DNA of 64,000 nt from Pseudomonadales bacterium (GCA_012103535.1 WLWQ01000001.1:620001-684000); one strand, 5' to 3'; shown: positions 20,438 to 30,250, counted from the stretch's first letter. Numbers and translations: made by a program. Notes: generated by a model from the sequence alone, not told the origin.

Positions 20438-21562
20438 TTACTTTGCCTTTTTGGCAGCAGCTTTTTTCTTAGCTGGTGCTTTTTTGGCAGGCGCTTTCTT
20501 CGCAGGTGCCTTCTTTGCGGGTGCTTTTTTCTTTGCAGGTGCCTTCTTCTTAGCAGGGGCTTTTTTCTTTGCCGGTGTCTTTTTCTTGGCCGGTGCCTTA
20601 GCTGCTTTTGCAGGTTTCTCTTCTGCCTTGGCTTCTACAGCCGGGGCTTCTTCTGTTACTTCTACTGTTACTTCTTCGGCTGCGTCTTCTGCTGCTGCTT
20701 CTTCGGTAGGAGCCTCAACTTCAGCAGTTTCATCCACCGCGGCTTCCTCGACAGGCGCCTCTGCTGTGGCTTCTTCTGCAGCGGCCTCTACTTCAGCCGG
20801 CTCTTCTTTTGCATCCGTAGCAGCTGCTTTAGCTGCCGGTTCATCGTCATCGACTTCGATGAATTCACCTTGACCTGGACCACTGCGTGCACGGCCCTCG
20901 ACACAGGCATCGGCTACCGAGGTGGCATAGAGCTGAATCGCGCGAATAGCATCGTCGTTGCCTGGAATCACGTAGTTAACGCCTTCCGGGTTGCTGTTGG
21001 TATCGACTACACCAATAACAGGAATTCGAAGATTGTTGGCTTCTGTCACCACGATGCGCTCATGGTCAACATCGATAACAAAAAGTGCGTCTGGCAAACC
21101 GCCCATGTCTTTAATCCCACCGATGCTGCGTTCCAATTTCTCTTTAGCACGCTTCAGCATTAGTGCTTCTTTTTTAGTAAGACGATTAAAAGTGCCATCC
21201 TGTTCCTGGGTTTCCAGTTCTTTGAGACGCTTTATTGAGCCACGAATGGTTTTGTAATTCGTTAGCATGCCTCCTAACCAACGATGGTTAACATAGGGCA
21301 TTCCAGCACGTTCAGCCTGCTCTCGAACTATTTTGGCTGCCGCTCTTTTGGTACCTACGAAAAGAATTTTCTTCTTCTTGTCAGCAAGATCAGCAATTTC
21401 CTCCAGCGCTGAATTTAACGCCGGTACGGTATGCTCGAGATTGATTATGTGGATTTTATTGCGAGAGCCAAATATGTAGGGCTCCATTTTTGGATTCCAG
21501 TAGCGACACTGGTGTCCGAAATGCACTCCTGCACGGAGCATTTCTTTCATGCTTACAGTCAT
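20438..21562 (-). CDS. rpsB: 30S ribosomal protein S2 with long acidic/lysine-rich C-terminal tail
   Basis: S2 binds the 30S subunit near the platform and is needed for S1 attachment. I start at ATG 21562, which has AAGGA about seven bases upstream and gives the family N-terminus [18 protein letters not shown] (an upstream in-frame start would add 16 residues unlike the family). Residues 1-233 are a normal S2, ending near [11 protein letters not shown]. Residues 234-374 are an extra tail: about 80 residues rich in Glu and Ala, then about 58 residues of Lys-Ala-Pro repeats ([15 protein letters not shown]), resembling a histone H1 tail. The frame is unbroken to the stop, and the next hairpin lies after it, so the tail is part of the gene. 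Most S2 proteins are near 240 residues. Confidence 0.95.
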   Translation of the reverse strand: MTVSMKEMLRAGVHFGHQCRYWNPKMEPYIFGSRNKIHIINLEHTVPALNSALEEIADLADKKKKILFVGTKRAAAKIVREQAERAGMPYVNHRWLGGMLTNYKTIRGSIKRLKELETQEQDGTFNRLTKKEALMLKRAKEKLERSIGGIKDMGGLPDALFVIDVDHERIVVTEANNLRIPVIGVVDTNSNPEGVNYVIPGNDDAIRAIQLYATSVADACVEGRARSGPGQGEFIEVDDDEPAAKAAATDAKEEPAEVEAAAEEATAEAPVEEAAVDETAEVEAPTEEAAAEDAAEEVTVEVTEEAPAVEAKAEEKPAKAAKAPAKKKTPAKKKAPAKKKAPAKKKAPAKKAPAKKAPAKKAPAKKKAAAKKAK

Positions 21563-21577
21563 TTTGTATCCTTCGGT

Positions 21578-21615
21578 TCGGGTTAGGCCTCCATACACCC
21601 CATGAATCAACCCGA
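21578..21615 (-). promoter_or_regulatory. hairpin in rpsB leader next to the ribosome binding site
   Basis: In the rpsB mRNA leader a 7-bp perfect inverted repeat (TCGGGTT / AACCCGA, at 21609-21615 and 21578-21584) encloses 24 bases and ends a few bases before the Shine-Dalgarno AAGGA. In E. coli and relatives the rpsB leader is a structured element through which S2 represses its own synthesis. The position suggests the same role, but I could not match the conserved leader consensus base by base. Confidence 0.45.
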
Positions 21616-21736
21616 GCTACCAGTAAAATCGGTTGCTAGGGCACCCAGACCACATGTGACGGTGTATGTGCGACGTTAAGTTAGTATTTATGCACTTTCT
21701 GCGGGTAATTTAAGAGCTACCCACAGAGCGCGCCGC

Positions 21737-21745
21737 TTTATACCA
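21737..21745 (-). promoter_or_regulatory. extended -10 promoter for rpsB-tsf-pyrH-frr
   Basis: On the minus strand TGG-TATAAA forms an extended -10 box (TGnTATAAA) about 175 bases before the rpsB start. It is followed by the GC-rich stretch GCGGCGCGC, a discriminator of the type found at stringently controlled ribosomal promoters. The -35 region is weak, as often seen with an extended -10. The 355-base gap 21563-21917 holds this promoter, the rpsB leader and the divergent map promoter region, and no gene. Confidence 0.6.
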
Positions 21746-21917
21746 TAATCCGCCCTCTTCCGAAAGCCATTGCAGGCCATATTAAATCCCTTTCAGGACG
21801 CAGAAATACTGGTGTTTACTCGCCTTTAGCAACTGCCTCCAACTGTATTCTCGCGGTGTCCTGCTTTAAAATAGCCAGCTTTTGCAAGACTAAGAAGTAT
21901 CTGGATTTCCTGGGAGC

Positions 21918-22691
21918 ATGACAATTCATATAAAAACCGCCGATGATGTCGCCAAAATGCGGGTGGCAGGCAAATTAGCATCCGAAGTTCTTGAGATGAT
22001 TGGGCCCCATGTGCAGCCAGGGGTTAGTACCGGGGAACTGGACCGTATTTGTCATAAATACATCGTTGAAGAACAAGACGCCGTTCCTGCGCCGCTTAAT
22101 TACAATGGATTCCCGAAATCCATTTGTACGTCAGTAAATCACGTTATCTGCCATGGCATTCCTAGCGACGGCAAGATCCTTAAAGCTGGCGACATCCTTA
22201 ATATAGACATAACTGTCATTAAAGATGGCTTCCATGGTGATACCAGCAAAATGTTTTGCGTGGGCGAAGTGCCGGACCATGCCAAACGATTGATTCGGAT
22301 TACTCAGGAGTGTCTCTATAAGGCCATCGAAATCGTTCGCCCAGGTATCACTTTGGGCGACATCGGTCATGTCATTCAGCAACATGGCGAAGCCAATAAT
22401 TATTCAATTGTGCGTGAGTATTGCGGTCATGGAATCGGTCGAATTTTCCATGAAGAGCCTCAGGTTTTACATTATGGCAAGCCTAATACCGGCACCCAGA
22501 TAGTCGAAGGCATGACCTTCACTATCGAACCCATGCTCAACGCAGGCACTCGTTATACAAAACTTTCACGCAAAGATGGTTGGACAGTAACCACTAAAGA
22601 TCGCCGCCTCTCGGCGCAATGGGAGCACACATTGGCTGTAGGCAATGCCGGTTGTGAAGTGCTAACTCGACGTTCAGATGAAGCACTGTGA
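21918..22691 (+). CDS. map: methionine aminopeptidase, type I
   Basis: Map removes the initiator methionine from new proteins. The 257-residue single-domain protein shows the metal ligands of the pita-bread fold: the Asp in LNIDITV, the Asp in HGDTSKMF, the His in CGHGIGRIFHEEP, the Glu in FTIEPML and the Glu in QWEHTLAV. The ATG at 21918 is preceded by GGGAG. It is divergent from rpsB, as in E. coli, and overlaps glnD by four bases (GTGA). Confidence 0.97.
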   Translation: MTIHIKTADDVAKMRVAGKLASEVLEMIGPHVQPGVSTGELDRICHKYIVEEQDAVPAPLNYNGFPKSICTSVNHVICHGIPSDGKILKAGDILNIDITVIKDGFHGDTSKMFCVGEVPDHAKRLIRITQECLYKAIEIVRPGITLGDIGHVIQQHGEANNYSIVREYCGHGIGRIFHEEPQVLHYGKPNTGTQIVEGMTFTIEPMLNAGTRYTKLSRKDGWTVTTKDRRLSAQWEHTLAVGNAGCEVLTRRSDEAL

Positions 22692-25411
22692 GTGAAATCG
22701 AGTTTGATACCAATGATGCGGAAATAGCGACCGATTTTCTCGCAGACACTGAGCTGCTCGATATTGCCCAACTTCGAGCTGCTGTAGCGGATGCAGGTAG
22801 CCCCATCCCGCTACTAAAAAATGCACTACAGCAGTCATCCGAAGTCCTTCATTCACGCTACAAACAAAATCTAAACATAAGCAACATAGTTTGCGGCCGT
22901 GCCTGGGTGGTCGATGAAATATTGCGTTTGGCCTGGCAAGCTCAAAACTGGCCAGATCCGAATAACATTAGCCTGGTGGCAGTAGGCGGTTACGGTCGTG
23001 GTGAGTTACTTCCCCACTCTGACATCGACCTTCTCTTGCTGATTCGCAAGAATCGAGACACGAAGAAATACAAAAATTACATAAGCTCCTTCCTTACCAT
23101 GTTATGGGACATTGGCTTAGAGCCTGGTCACAGTGTCCGTTCAGCTCGCCAGTGCAAACAAGAAGCAGTGAAGGACATTACCGTTGCTACGGCTCTTATG
23201 GAATCCAGACTTTTAGTTGGGCCGGACGATTTGCATACACTTATGTATGCAGCAACGAACAACAAACGCGTTTGGCCGATTAAAAAATTCGTAAGTGCCA
23301 AGATCGATGAACAAGTCGCACGTCACGGAAAATATCATGACGTTGATTACGCACTAGAACCCAATGTTAAAACTTCCCCCGGGGGACTCCGCGACATTCA
23401 GACCATTGCCTGGGTGACTAAGCGTCACTTCGGCGCCAGCTCATTTAAAGATCTGGTCACCCTTGGCTTTCTCAAAGAATCTGAAGAAACAATGATAAAT
23501 AAAGGACAGCAGTTTCTTTGGAAATTGCGCTATGGCTTGCACTACCTGGAAGGACGCAGCGAAGATCGCTTGTTGTTTGACAAGCAACGGGAACTCGCCC
23601 AATTGTTTGAGTACAAGGACGATGAGAATAGTCTCGGTGTCGAAAAATTAATGAAGCAGTACTATCGGGTTGTGGGAACTTTGCGTGAGTTAAATGACGT
23701 GTTGTTGCAGCACCTGGATGAGGTCATATTAAGAGCCGGCGAGAAAGAGAAAATCAAACCGCTTAACAAGAGATTTCAAATACGCAACGACTATATCGAA
23801 GTCGTGCATCCGCAAGTATTCGAGCGCAATCCTTCAGCATTAATAGAAGTCTTCGTGCTGATGGGAGACAACCCACAAATCAAAGGCATTCGAGCCTCGA
23901 CTATTCGACTGTTACGAGAAAATCGACGTTTAATCGATGACGATTTTCGTCAGGACATTCGTAATGTGACTCTATTCATCGAATTACTGCGCACGCAAAA
24001 CCACATGACCCTGCATCTTCGCCGCATGGCTCGATACGGCATCCTCGGTCGCTATCTGCCGGAGTTTGGGCAAATTACCGGGCAGATGCAGCACGATTTA
24101 TTCCATATCTACACGGTCGATGCCCATACACTGCAAGTCGTAGAAAACATGCGCAAGTTCCGCTTACCACAAGCCGCAGAATTGTTTCCCGTTGCCGCCC
24201 ACATCTTTAAAGGCTTGCCGAAAGTAGAACTACTTTATATAGCCGGTCTCTATCACGACATTGCAAAAGGTCGAGGCGGTGATCACTCTGAGCTCGGCAA
24301 AGTAGATGCCGTAAATTTTTGCGATAGACACAGACTGAGTAGTTGGGATGCCAGCCTGGTGTCATGGTTGGTCGATAAGCACCTACTCATGTCTATGACG
24401 GCTCAGCGCAAAGACGCCAACGATCCTGAAGTAATCAAAGAATTTGCTGAGTTAATGGGCGACAAGCTGCACCTTGATTACCTCTATGCAATGACAGTAG
24501 CCGATATCTGCGCAACCAATCCAGAATTATGGAATAGCTGGCGAGCTACTTTATTGCGTCAACTCTACCTGAACACGAAGCGGGCATTTCGCCGCGGCCT
24601 GGAAAATCCGATAAATCGCCAGGAACGCATCGCAGATAAGAAAGAAACTGCACAGGCAAAACTGCTGGAAAGAGGATTGAACGAAGCTCAAATCGAGGGT
24701 GTGTGGTCTCTGGCTGACGATGAATACTTTCTGCGCGAATCAACCGCCAACATTGTCTGGCATACAGAAGGCATTGCGAGTTTTAACGGCGACGGCCCAT
24801 TAATTCTTATCCAGGACATAAGTGAAAGCACAGAAGGCGAAGGGGCAACTCAAATTTTTATCTATACCACCAATGCGGACTTTCTCTTTGCCAATAGTAC
24901 TGCGGCGTTTGAAAAACTAAACCTGAACATCTACGGTGCGCGTATTTTTACTTCTTCCAACGATCATTGTATGGATACTTTTACGGTGCTGGAAAACAAT
25001 GGTCACCCAGTTGGGAACAATCCAAAGCGGAGAGAAGAAATTGAAAACATGCTTATTGAACACTTGCAGTCTGGAAACAAAGCCATCGCCCCCGCCCGAT
25101 TCCGTTGGTCCCGCAAAGATAAATATTTTGCCAAATCGATCGAAGTAACTTTCGTTAATACGCCAGAGAAAGATTATTCAACCTTAGAAGTTAATTGTCC
25201 TGACCAACCAGGAATTCTTGCATCTGTTGGCAAAATTTTGGCTGTCAACGATGTCAATCTGAAAGACGCCCGGATAACCACTCTGGGAGAACGGGTAGAA
25301 GACTTGTTCTTTATTACTGACAAAGACGGTCAGCCAATTGAAGAAACGACTCTTGTCGAAAAAATTCAAGCGGAAATTAAAACTGAACTTGAAGAACGGA
25401 TGGTGGCTTAA
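22688..25411 (+). CDS. glnD: bifunctional uridylyltransferase/uridylyl-removing enzyme GlnD
   Basis: GlnD senses glutamine and adds or removes UMP on PII proteins, thereby controlling glutamine synthetase and NtrB/C. Its 907 residues hold a nucleotidyltransferase domain (GGYGRGELLPHSDIDLLLL, residues 100-118), a linker, an HD hydrolase domain with YHDIAKGRGGDHS near residue 520, and two C-terminal ACT domains that bind glutamine (starting about 705 and 815; the second begins NCPDQPGILASVG). The start is GTG overlapping the map stop. E. coli GlnD is 890 residues. Confidence 0.97.
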   Translation: MSEIEFDTNDAEIATDFLADTELLDIAQLRAAVADAGSPIPLLKNALQQSSEVLHSRYKQNLNISNIVCGRAWVVDEILRLAWQAQNWPDPNNISLVAVGGYGRGELLPHSDIDLLLLIRKNRDTKKYKNYISSFLTMLWDIGLEPGHSVRSARQCKQEAVKDITVATALMESRLLVGPDDLHTLMYAATNNKRVWPIKKFVSAKIDEQVARHGKYHDVDYALEPNVKTSPGGLRDIQTIAWVTKRHFGASSFKDLVTLGFLKESEETMINKGQQFLWKLRYGLHYLEGRSEDRLLFDKQRELAQLFEYKDDENSLGVEKLMKQYYRVVGTLRELNDVLLQHLDEVILRAGEKEKIKPLNKRFQIRNDYIEVVHPQVFERNPSALIEVFVLMGDNPQIKGIRASTIRLLRENRRLIDDDFRQDIRNVTLFIELLRTQNHMTLHLRRMARYGILGRYLPEFGQITGQMQHDLFHIYTVDAHTLQVVENMRKFRLPQAAELFPVAAHIFKGLPKVELLYIAGLYHDIAKGRGGDHSELGKVDAVNFCDRHRLSSWDASLVSWLVDKHLLMSMTAQRKDANDPEVIKEFAELMGDKLHLDYLYAMTVADICATNPELWNSWRATLLRQLYLNTKRAFRRGLENPINRQERIADKKETAQAKLLERGLNEAQIEGVWSLADDEYFLRESTANIVWHTEGIASFNGDGPLILIQDISESTEGEGATQIFIYTTNADFLFANSTAAFEKLNLNIYGARIFTSSNDHCMDTFTVLENNGHPVGNNPKRREEIENMLIEHLQSGNKAIAPARFRWSRKDKYFAKSIEVTFVNTPEKDYSTLEVNCPDQPGILASVGKILAVNDVNLKDARITTLGERVEDLFFITDKDGQPIEETTLVEKIQAEIKTELEERMVA

Positions 25412-25413
25412 AA

Positions 25414-25758
25414 GTGATTACTCTGTTCGGCATCAACAATTGCGACACTGTCAAAAAAACCAAAAAGTGGCTGGAAGAGCAAGGTGCAGAATACAACTTT
25501 CATGATTACAAGAAGCTTGGTTGTTCCGAGGAGCTCGCGAAACAATTTCTTGAGCAATTCGAATTGAAAGAAGTAATTAATACGCGTGGGACAACCTGGC
25601 GCAAACTTTCCGATGAAGACAAGAGCACACTAAATCCCAAATCCGCGGTGGTTTTGATGCAAACTCAGCCATCGATCATCAAGCGCCCCATTCTCGATAT
25701 CGATGGGCAATGGGTGATAGGATTCGATACCGAATTACTCTCCACCTTAATTGAATAA
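25414..25758 (+). CDS. yffB: ArsC/Spx-family thioredoxin-like protein (YffB type)
   Basis: This 114-residue protein matches E. coli YffB along its length: LFGINNCDTVKKTKKWLE, FHDYKK, NTRGTTWRKL and IIKRPILDIDG. The CxxC of Spx is absent; a single Cys in NNCDT is kept. The family is related to arsenate reductases but its function is uncertain, so arsenate reduction should not be assumed. It starts at GTG two bases after the glnD stop and precedes dapD, the same position yffB has next to dapE in E. coli, which supports the assignment. Confidence 0.9.
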   Translation: MITLFGINNCDTVKKTKKWLEEQGAEYNFHDYKKLGCSEELAKQFLEQFELKEVINTRGTTWRKLSDEDKSTLNPKSAVVLMQTQPSIIKRPILDIDGQWVIGFDTELLSTLIE

Positions 25759-25780
25759 TTAGCATACCTGGATCACAACC

Positions 25781-26821
25781 ATGAGTGGAACCAACTTACA
25801 TAGTTTTGCGCTTGGGATCGCCTCAAGAAATGCAAATGGCGAAATCATTGAAGTTTATTACCCCCTGCCTCAACTAAATCCAGCGGCTGGCCCCGCGGAA
25901 ATAATTCTCGAGCACAGTCGTGAAATTGACGGCAATGGCTACTGTGAGCTCTCTCAGCAATCCTTACAAGCACTGGGAAAAGCATTTTCCGCAGCAGGAG
26001 AATCAGCACATAACGCTATTGCGCAAAAGTTGGCGACGAGTAATAAAACGCAAATTTTGACTGTATTGAGAGACGATAGCGCTCCAAATTCCATTCCCGA
26101 AGCATTCTTAAAATTGCATTTGCTTTCCCACCGCCTGGCCAAGCCTCACGAACTTAACTTAGATGGCGTATTCGGCGTATTAAAGAATTTAGCCTGGACC
26201 AATCAAGGCGCAATAGACCTGGCTGATCTTCCCGCTCGTCAACTGGATGCACGTGTAAACGATGAGTCTTTCGACGTGTACTCTGTTGATAAGTTTCCGA
26301 AGATGACCAGCTATGTTGTACCCACCGGCGTACGCATTGCCGATACCGCTCGGATTCGACTAGGTGCTCATATTGGCGAAGGCACCACGGTAATGCATGA
26401 GGGATTTGTGAACTTCAATGCGGGTACTGAAGGAACTGCAATGATTGAAGGAAGAATCTCTGCTGGCGTAGTGGTCGGGGAGAATAGTGATTTAGGGGGT
26501 GGCTGTAGCACCATGGGAACCCTATCCGGTGGTGGCACTGAAATAATAAGCGTTGGCAAAAACTGTTTAATCGGAGCCAATGCCGGTATTGGTTTTCCAT
26601 TAGCCGATGGTTGTATAGTCGAGGCAGGGCTTTATGTCACAGCGGGCACTAAAATAAACCTGCTGGATGCTAATGGCGAGCTTATAAAAACTGCCAAGGC
26701 AAAAGAGATTAGAGAGATCGAAAATTTACTGTTTCGACGCAACTCCCTAAGCGGCGCCGTAGAATGTGTGCCCATTAAGAATGCCATCAGTCTTAATGAA
26801 GAGCTTCACGCCCACAATTAG
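25781..26821 (+). CDS. dapD: tetrahydrodipicolinate N-succinyltransferase (long Pseudomonas type)
   Basis: DapD transfers succinyl from succinyl-CoA to tetrahydrodipicolinate in the diaminopimelate/lysine pathway. The 346 residues match the long Pseudomonas/actinobacterial form rather than the 274-residue E. coli form. After an N-terminal domain, left-handed beta-helix repeats begin around PTGVRIADTARIRLGAHIGEG (about 186-206) and continue through SAGVVVGENSDLGGGCS and KNCLIGANAGIG. It lies eight bases before dapE, whose product acts two steps later on the succinylated pathway. Confidence 0.95.
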   Translation: MSGTNLHSFALGIASRNANGEIIEVYYPLPQLNPAAGPAEIILEHSREIDGNGYCELSQQSLQALGKAFSAAGESAHNAIAQKLATSNKTQILTVLRDDSAPNSIPEAFLKLHLLSHRLAKPHELNLDGVFGVLKNLAWTNQGAIDLADLPARQLDARVNDESFDVYSVDKFPKMTSYVVPTGVRIADTARIRLGAHIGEGTTVMHEGFVNFNAGTEGTAMIEGRISAGVVVGENSDLGGGCSTMGTLSGGGTEIISVGKNCLIGANAGIGFPLADGCIVEAGLYVTAGTKINLLDANGELIKTAKAKEIREIENLLFRRNSLSGAVECVPIKNAISLNEELHAHN

Positions 26822-26829
26822 GATTAATT

Positions 26830-27963
26830 ATGTCTGCCACACTGGATTTGGCAAAACAACTGATCGCGCGAAGATCAATCACTCCCGATGATAACGGTTG
26901 TCAGCAACTAATTGCAGAGCGCTTGAGCGCTTTGGGATTCTCAATTCAACTCTACCCCTTTAATGATGTCTCGAATCTGTGGGCGGAAATTGGAGAAAGC
27001 GGCCCGCTTTTCGTATTTGCCGGCCACACTGACGTGGTTCCTCCTGGCCCTCTCGAAGAATGGTCCTATGATCCGTTTACACCGACGGAGCAGGATGAGT
27101 TTCTCTATGGTCGAGGCTCAGCGGATATGAAATCCAGCCTGGCTGCCATGATTACCGCAACAGAAAAATTTCTAAGGGAAGACAGTTTGAATTTCCGCCT
27201 GGGTTTTCTAATCACGAGCGATGAAGAAGGCCAGGCTATAAACGGCACTCGAAAAGTCATAGAAACATTTAATAGCGAGAACAAAAAGATCGATTACTGC
27301 CTGGTTGGAGAACCAAGTAGCACAGAAAAATTAGGCGATACCATAAAGGTCGGCAGACGTGGCTCATTAAGCTGCAAACTGAAGATTATCGGTATAAAGG
27401 GTCATGTAGCTTATCCACAGCTGGCATCCAATCCTATCCATAACGCCCTCCCGGCATTGGCAGAATTAACGAATGCCGAATGGGACAGCGGCAATGACAG
27501 TTTTCCACCAACCAGCTTTCAAATATCTAACATTCATGCTGGCGTGGGTGCCAACAACGTTATTCCAGACACGATGGAAGTTGACTTTAATCTGCGTTAT
27601 TCCACAGAACTGGATGCCGAAACAATTAAAACAAGGGTGCAATCGATACTAGACAAGGACGAGTTTGAATATGAGATTAATTGGCATCTTTCGGGAGAAC
27701 CCTTCCTTACTTCAGCACCAGAATTAATCGACTTAGTCGCGAGCAGTGTCGCTGAAGAGACTGGAATTGACCCTGAACGAACTACCAGTGGCGGCACTTC
27801 CGATGGTCGCTTTATCTCACCTGCAGGAGCTCAGGTCGTCGAATTTGGACCCTGCAATGCCACTATTCACAAAATTAACGAACGCATTCGAATTAGTGAT
27901 ATCGATTTATTAGCCAATGTCTACGAATCAGTCTTGCAGCGAATGGTTCAGTTGAGCAAGTAA
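26830..27963 (+). CDS. dapE: succinyl-diaminopimelate desuccinylase
   Basis: DapE is a di-zinc hydrolase that removes succinate from N-succinyl-LL-diaminopimelate. The metal ligands are visible: His in FAGHTDVVPPG, Asp in GRGSADMKSSLAAM, the catalytic Glu pair in TSDEEGQAINGT, Glu in LVGEPSS, and the C-terminal His in NATIHKINERI. It has 377 residues (E. coli 375), with the dimerisation lid between residues about 180 and 290 (GRRGSLSCKLKIIGIKGHVAYP begins it). Its 3' end overlaps rsmJ tail to tail by 16 bases. Confidence 0.97.
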   Translation: MSATLDLAKQLIARRSITPDDNGCQQLIAERLSALGFSIQLYPFNDVSNLWAEIGESGPLFVFAGHTDVVPPGPLEEWSYDPFTPTEQDEFLYGRGSADMKSSLAAMITATEKFLREDSLNFRLGFLITSDEEGQAINGTRKVIETFNSENKKIDYCLVGEPSSTEKLGDTIKVGRRGSLSCKLKIIGIKGHVAYPQLASNPIHNALPALAELTNAEWDSGNDSFPPTSFQISNIHAGVGANNVIPDTMEVDFNLRYSTELDAETIKTRVQSILDKDEFEYEINWHLSGEPFLTSAPELIDLVASSVAEETGIDPERTTSGGTSDGRFISPAGAQVVEFGPCNATIHKINERIRISDIDLLANVYESVLQRMVQLSK

Positions 27964-28712
27964 ACATCAAAGCGACTGCTACTCCCTTTAAAACTTAGAT
28001 TTGGCTCACGATCGCTGATAAAGGGTGAATTTTTCGCTCGCTTCACAACAATACGCTCAATGGCAATAGCTTCAGCTTCAGCAAACAGTGCCTCTCCGTT
28101 AGCATTCTTTCCTACTACATCCTGTAAATAAGTCATCCCCTTCTTCGCTTGCGCAGAATTCGATTTCGCTGGAAACATGGGATCCAAATAAACTACCTGA
28201 ACCTGTTCGATCTGGATATCAGGCTGTAGAAAGTTTTCGTGACGAATTTCCAATGCAGATAATGCATCAGCCTGCGTTTTGCCTAATTGCACATAACGCT
28301 CAATGCCATCACTGAGTAAGGCAAAAACTATTGGGTTTTGTTCAAGTGCCATTACAAAACAGCCGGCGATCGTAAATAAAAAACTATCCGTTCCTAATCC
28401 GGCGGTAGCATCAAGAATAGTGGGACGTTTGCCCTTGCCTACGCCCGCAGCTTTTAAAAGGTTTTGCTTGAACAGTGCATCGCTGGCACGCCGCTGTAAT
28501 TGCGTAAAATCTACGCTCAGTGGCCCAGGAGCAATTTTAGCTGTGGACTGAAGAGAAAGAGCGCTATCTTCATAATAAAGAATAAAATGCGCATTGAATT
28601 GAGGAGCTTCTTGCAGATGACACAAAGGCAGATCAAGAGTTTGCTGCAGACTTAACTCTGCAGAATTGGGCTCAATATTGTTATAGGCAATAACAATCTT
28701 TGCCTGCTTCAT
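27948..28712 (-). CDS. rsmJ: 16S rRNA (guanine1516-N2)-methyltransferase
   Basis: RsmJ methylates G1516 of 16S rRNA. The SAM-binding region reads ILDATAGLGTDSFLFTIAG (about 110-128), with ALEQNPIVFALLSDG next and the catalytic-site motif VYLDPMFPAK further on; the C-terminal FDVYL ends the Rossmann fold. I start at ATG 28712, which overlaps the uppP stop as ATGA and gives 254 residues (E. coli 250). A longer frame upstream lies wholly inside uppP and is not credible as N-terminus. Confidence 0.93.
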   Translation of the reverse strand: MKQAKIVIAYNNIEPNSAELSLQQTLDLPLCHLQEAPQFNAHFILYYEDSALSLQSTAKIAPGPLSVDFTQLQRRASDALFKQNLLKAAGVGKGKRPTILDATAGLGTDSFLFTIAGCFVMALEQNPIVFALLSDGIERYVQLGKTQADALSALEIRHENFLQPDIQIEQVQVVYLDPMFPAKSNSAQAKKGMTYLQDVVGKNANGEALFAEAEAIAIERIVVKRAKNSPFISDREPNLSFKGSSSRFDVYLLN

Positions 28713-29521
28713 AAGGCAACGGTAAGTATGAATAAAAACAAGGCGAGACCTAGTCGATAAATTACGAAAGGCAGGAATCCGACTCGTTCGATAAGCCGCA
28801 TAAAATAATGAATACAAGCAAAGGCCACTATTCCAGAAACCACAATGCCATAGCTCAAGGGAATTAATTGTTCAGAGACTGATTCGTTATTGATCAGATC
28901 AATACTACGCAACAAAAAGCTGCCGAAAATTATTGGAATCGCCAGTAGAAAAGATATTTTTGCCGAAGCCTGGCGCGAAAGTTGGCAGAACAAGGCGGCC
29001 GTCATGGTAATACCAGACCTCGATGTGCCGGGGATCAAAGCAAGAGCCTGGGCAATTCCGATTAGTAATCCATGTTTCCAGTTCAAATCTGATAAGGTAT
29101 TTGTCCTTGCGCCTACCTGGTCAGAATACCAGAGCAAAATTGCAAATAATGCTGAAGTTGAAGCCAGCACGATTCCCGACCTGGCATAATTTTCGACAAT
29201 CTCATTAGCGAAAAATCCTGCCACGGCTCCAGGAATTGTGGCGATAATTATTATCCAGGCTAACTTACTTTCTTCACTGGCTTGCTGACCTGTTATTTGC
29301 CGTAACCAAGCCATAAATAGAGATAGAACATCATGGCGAAAATAAAATAACACCGCAAACAACGTTCCTAAATGCACGGCGACATCGAAGGTTAGGCCTT
29401 GATCGGGCCAATCCAGAATCAACGAAGGCAAAATCAAATGTGCGGAGGATGAAATCGGTAGAAACTCAGTTATACCCTGAATTATTGCCAGTATTGTTAA
29501 TTGCAGGTAACTGAGATCCAT
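28709..29521 (-). CDS. uppP: undecaprenyl-diphosphate phosphatase (BacA)
   Basis: UppP dephosphorylates C55 pyrophosphate so the lipid carrier can be reused; overexpression gives bacitracin resistance in relatives. It is a 270-residue polytopic membrane protein. The catalytic motifs are GITEFLPISSSAH (residues 16-28) and LIPGTSRSGITM (about 162-173). It is flanked by tsaB (ten bases upstream) and rsmJ (four-base overlap), a minus-strand trio that likely forms one transcript. Confidence 0.97.
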   Translation of the reverse strand: MDLSYLQLTILAIIQGITEFLPISSSAHLILPSLILDWPDQGLTFDVAVHLGTLFAVLFYFRHDVLSLFMAWLRQITGQQASEESKLAWIIIIATIPGAVAGFFANEIVENYARSGIVLASTSALFAILLWYSDQVGARTNTLSDLNWKHGLLIGIAQALALIPGTSRSGITMTAALFCQLSRQASAKISFLLAIPIIFGSFLLRSIDLINNESVSEQLIPLSYGIVVSGIVAFACIHYFMRLIERVGFLPFVIYRLGLALFLFILTVAL

Positions 29522-29531
29522 GACAACTCGA

Positions 29532-30218
29532 TTATGAACGGTAGTCCAATTGTTCTTTAACGTAGTTTGGTAACAACTCTTCTGCTTGCACAGTTTCTTC
29601 CCTGGCTAGTTTTTCCAATGCAAATTCACAAAGATCTTCCATGGAAGCATCCAGATCAACTTTGCAATCAGCTAGTTCGATGCCCAATTTCGCTTCCAGG
29701 GTTTCTTTGTCCTGCCAGCCCGGACCAATTCCTAATAAGCTCTTCGTGGAAAAATTTGGTAATTCTTCTGCACTGTCATTGAATTCAACGACACGTTCCT
29801 GGTTTTGTAGCAGGACATTAGTGCCATTTCTACTATAGGCACCGAAATACACTTCTTGTTCCCTGGCTGGCAAACACACTAGAAACATTTCATGCTCAAA
29901 TTGTTGACTCGCAGCATGAGCTAAGAGTGCGAGAGAAGAAATCCCTATAAGCGGCGTTGAGTTTGCCATACTCAAGCCTTGTGCCACACCAAGACCTATA
30001 CGTAGCCCTGTGAACGAACCTGGTCCCGTTACAGTAGCAATCGCATCAAGCTGAGAAATATCCAGCAGTGCCTCGCTTAGCGCTTGCTGTATTAGTGGCA
30101 GTAATCGCTGTGCGGCAAGTCGCGGTTTTTCAGTTTTGTATTCTTGAAATTTCCCATCGACGGAAAGTGCTACCTTGGTAGTAGAAGAGGAGCTATCGAT
30201 GGCAAGTAACTTTGGCAT
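29532..30218 (-). CDS. tsaB: tRNA threonylcarbamoyladenosine biosynthesis protein TsaB
   Basis: TsaB is the non-catalytic partner of TsaD in making t6A37 on ANN-decoding tRNAs. It has an ASKHA fold: LLAIDSSSSTTKVAL at the N-terminus and the conserved VTGPGSFTGLRIGLGVAQGL near residue 63-82. It has 228 residues (E. coli 231). As usual for TsaB the metal ligands of TsaD are absent. ATG at 30218; a bidirectional hairpin terminator lies upstream. Confidence 0.95.
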   Translation of the reverse strand: MPKLLAIDSSSSTTKVALSVDGKFQEYKTEKPRLAAQRLLPLIQQALSEALLDISQLDAIATVTGPGSFTGLRIGLGVAQGLSMANSTPLIGISSLALLAHAASQQFEHEMFLVCLPAREQEVYFGAYSRNGTNVLLQNQERVVEFNDSAEELPNFSTKSLLGIGPGWQDKETLEAKLGIELADCKVDLDASMEDLCEFALEKLAREETVQAEELLPNYVKEQLDYRS

Positions 30219-30250
30219 GTAGGTTAACTGCGCGAATGATACAGATACGA

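Noticed and set aside
20418..20873. A 151-codon plus-strand frame opposite the rpsB tail
   Set aside because: Same artefact: antisense of the Lys-Ala-Pro and Glu-Ala repeats of S2.
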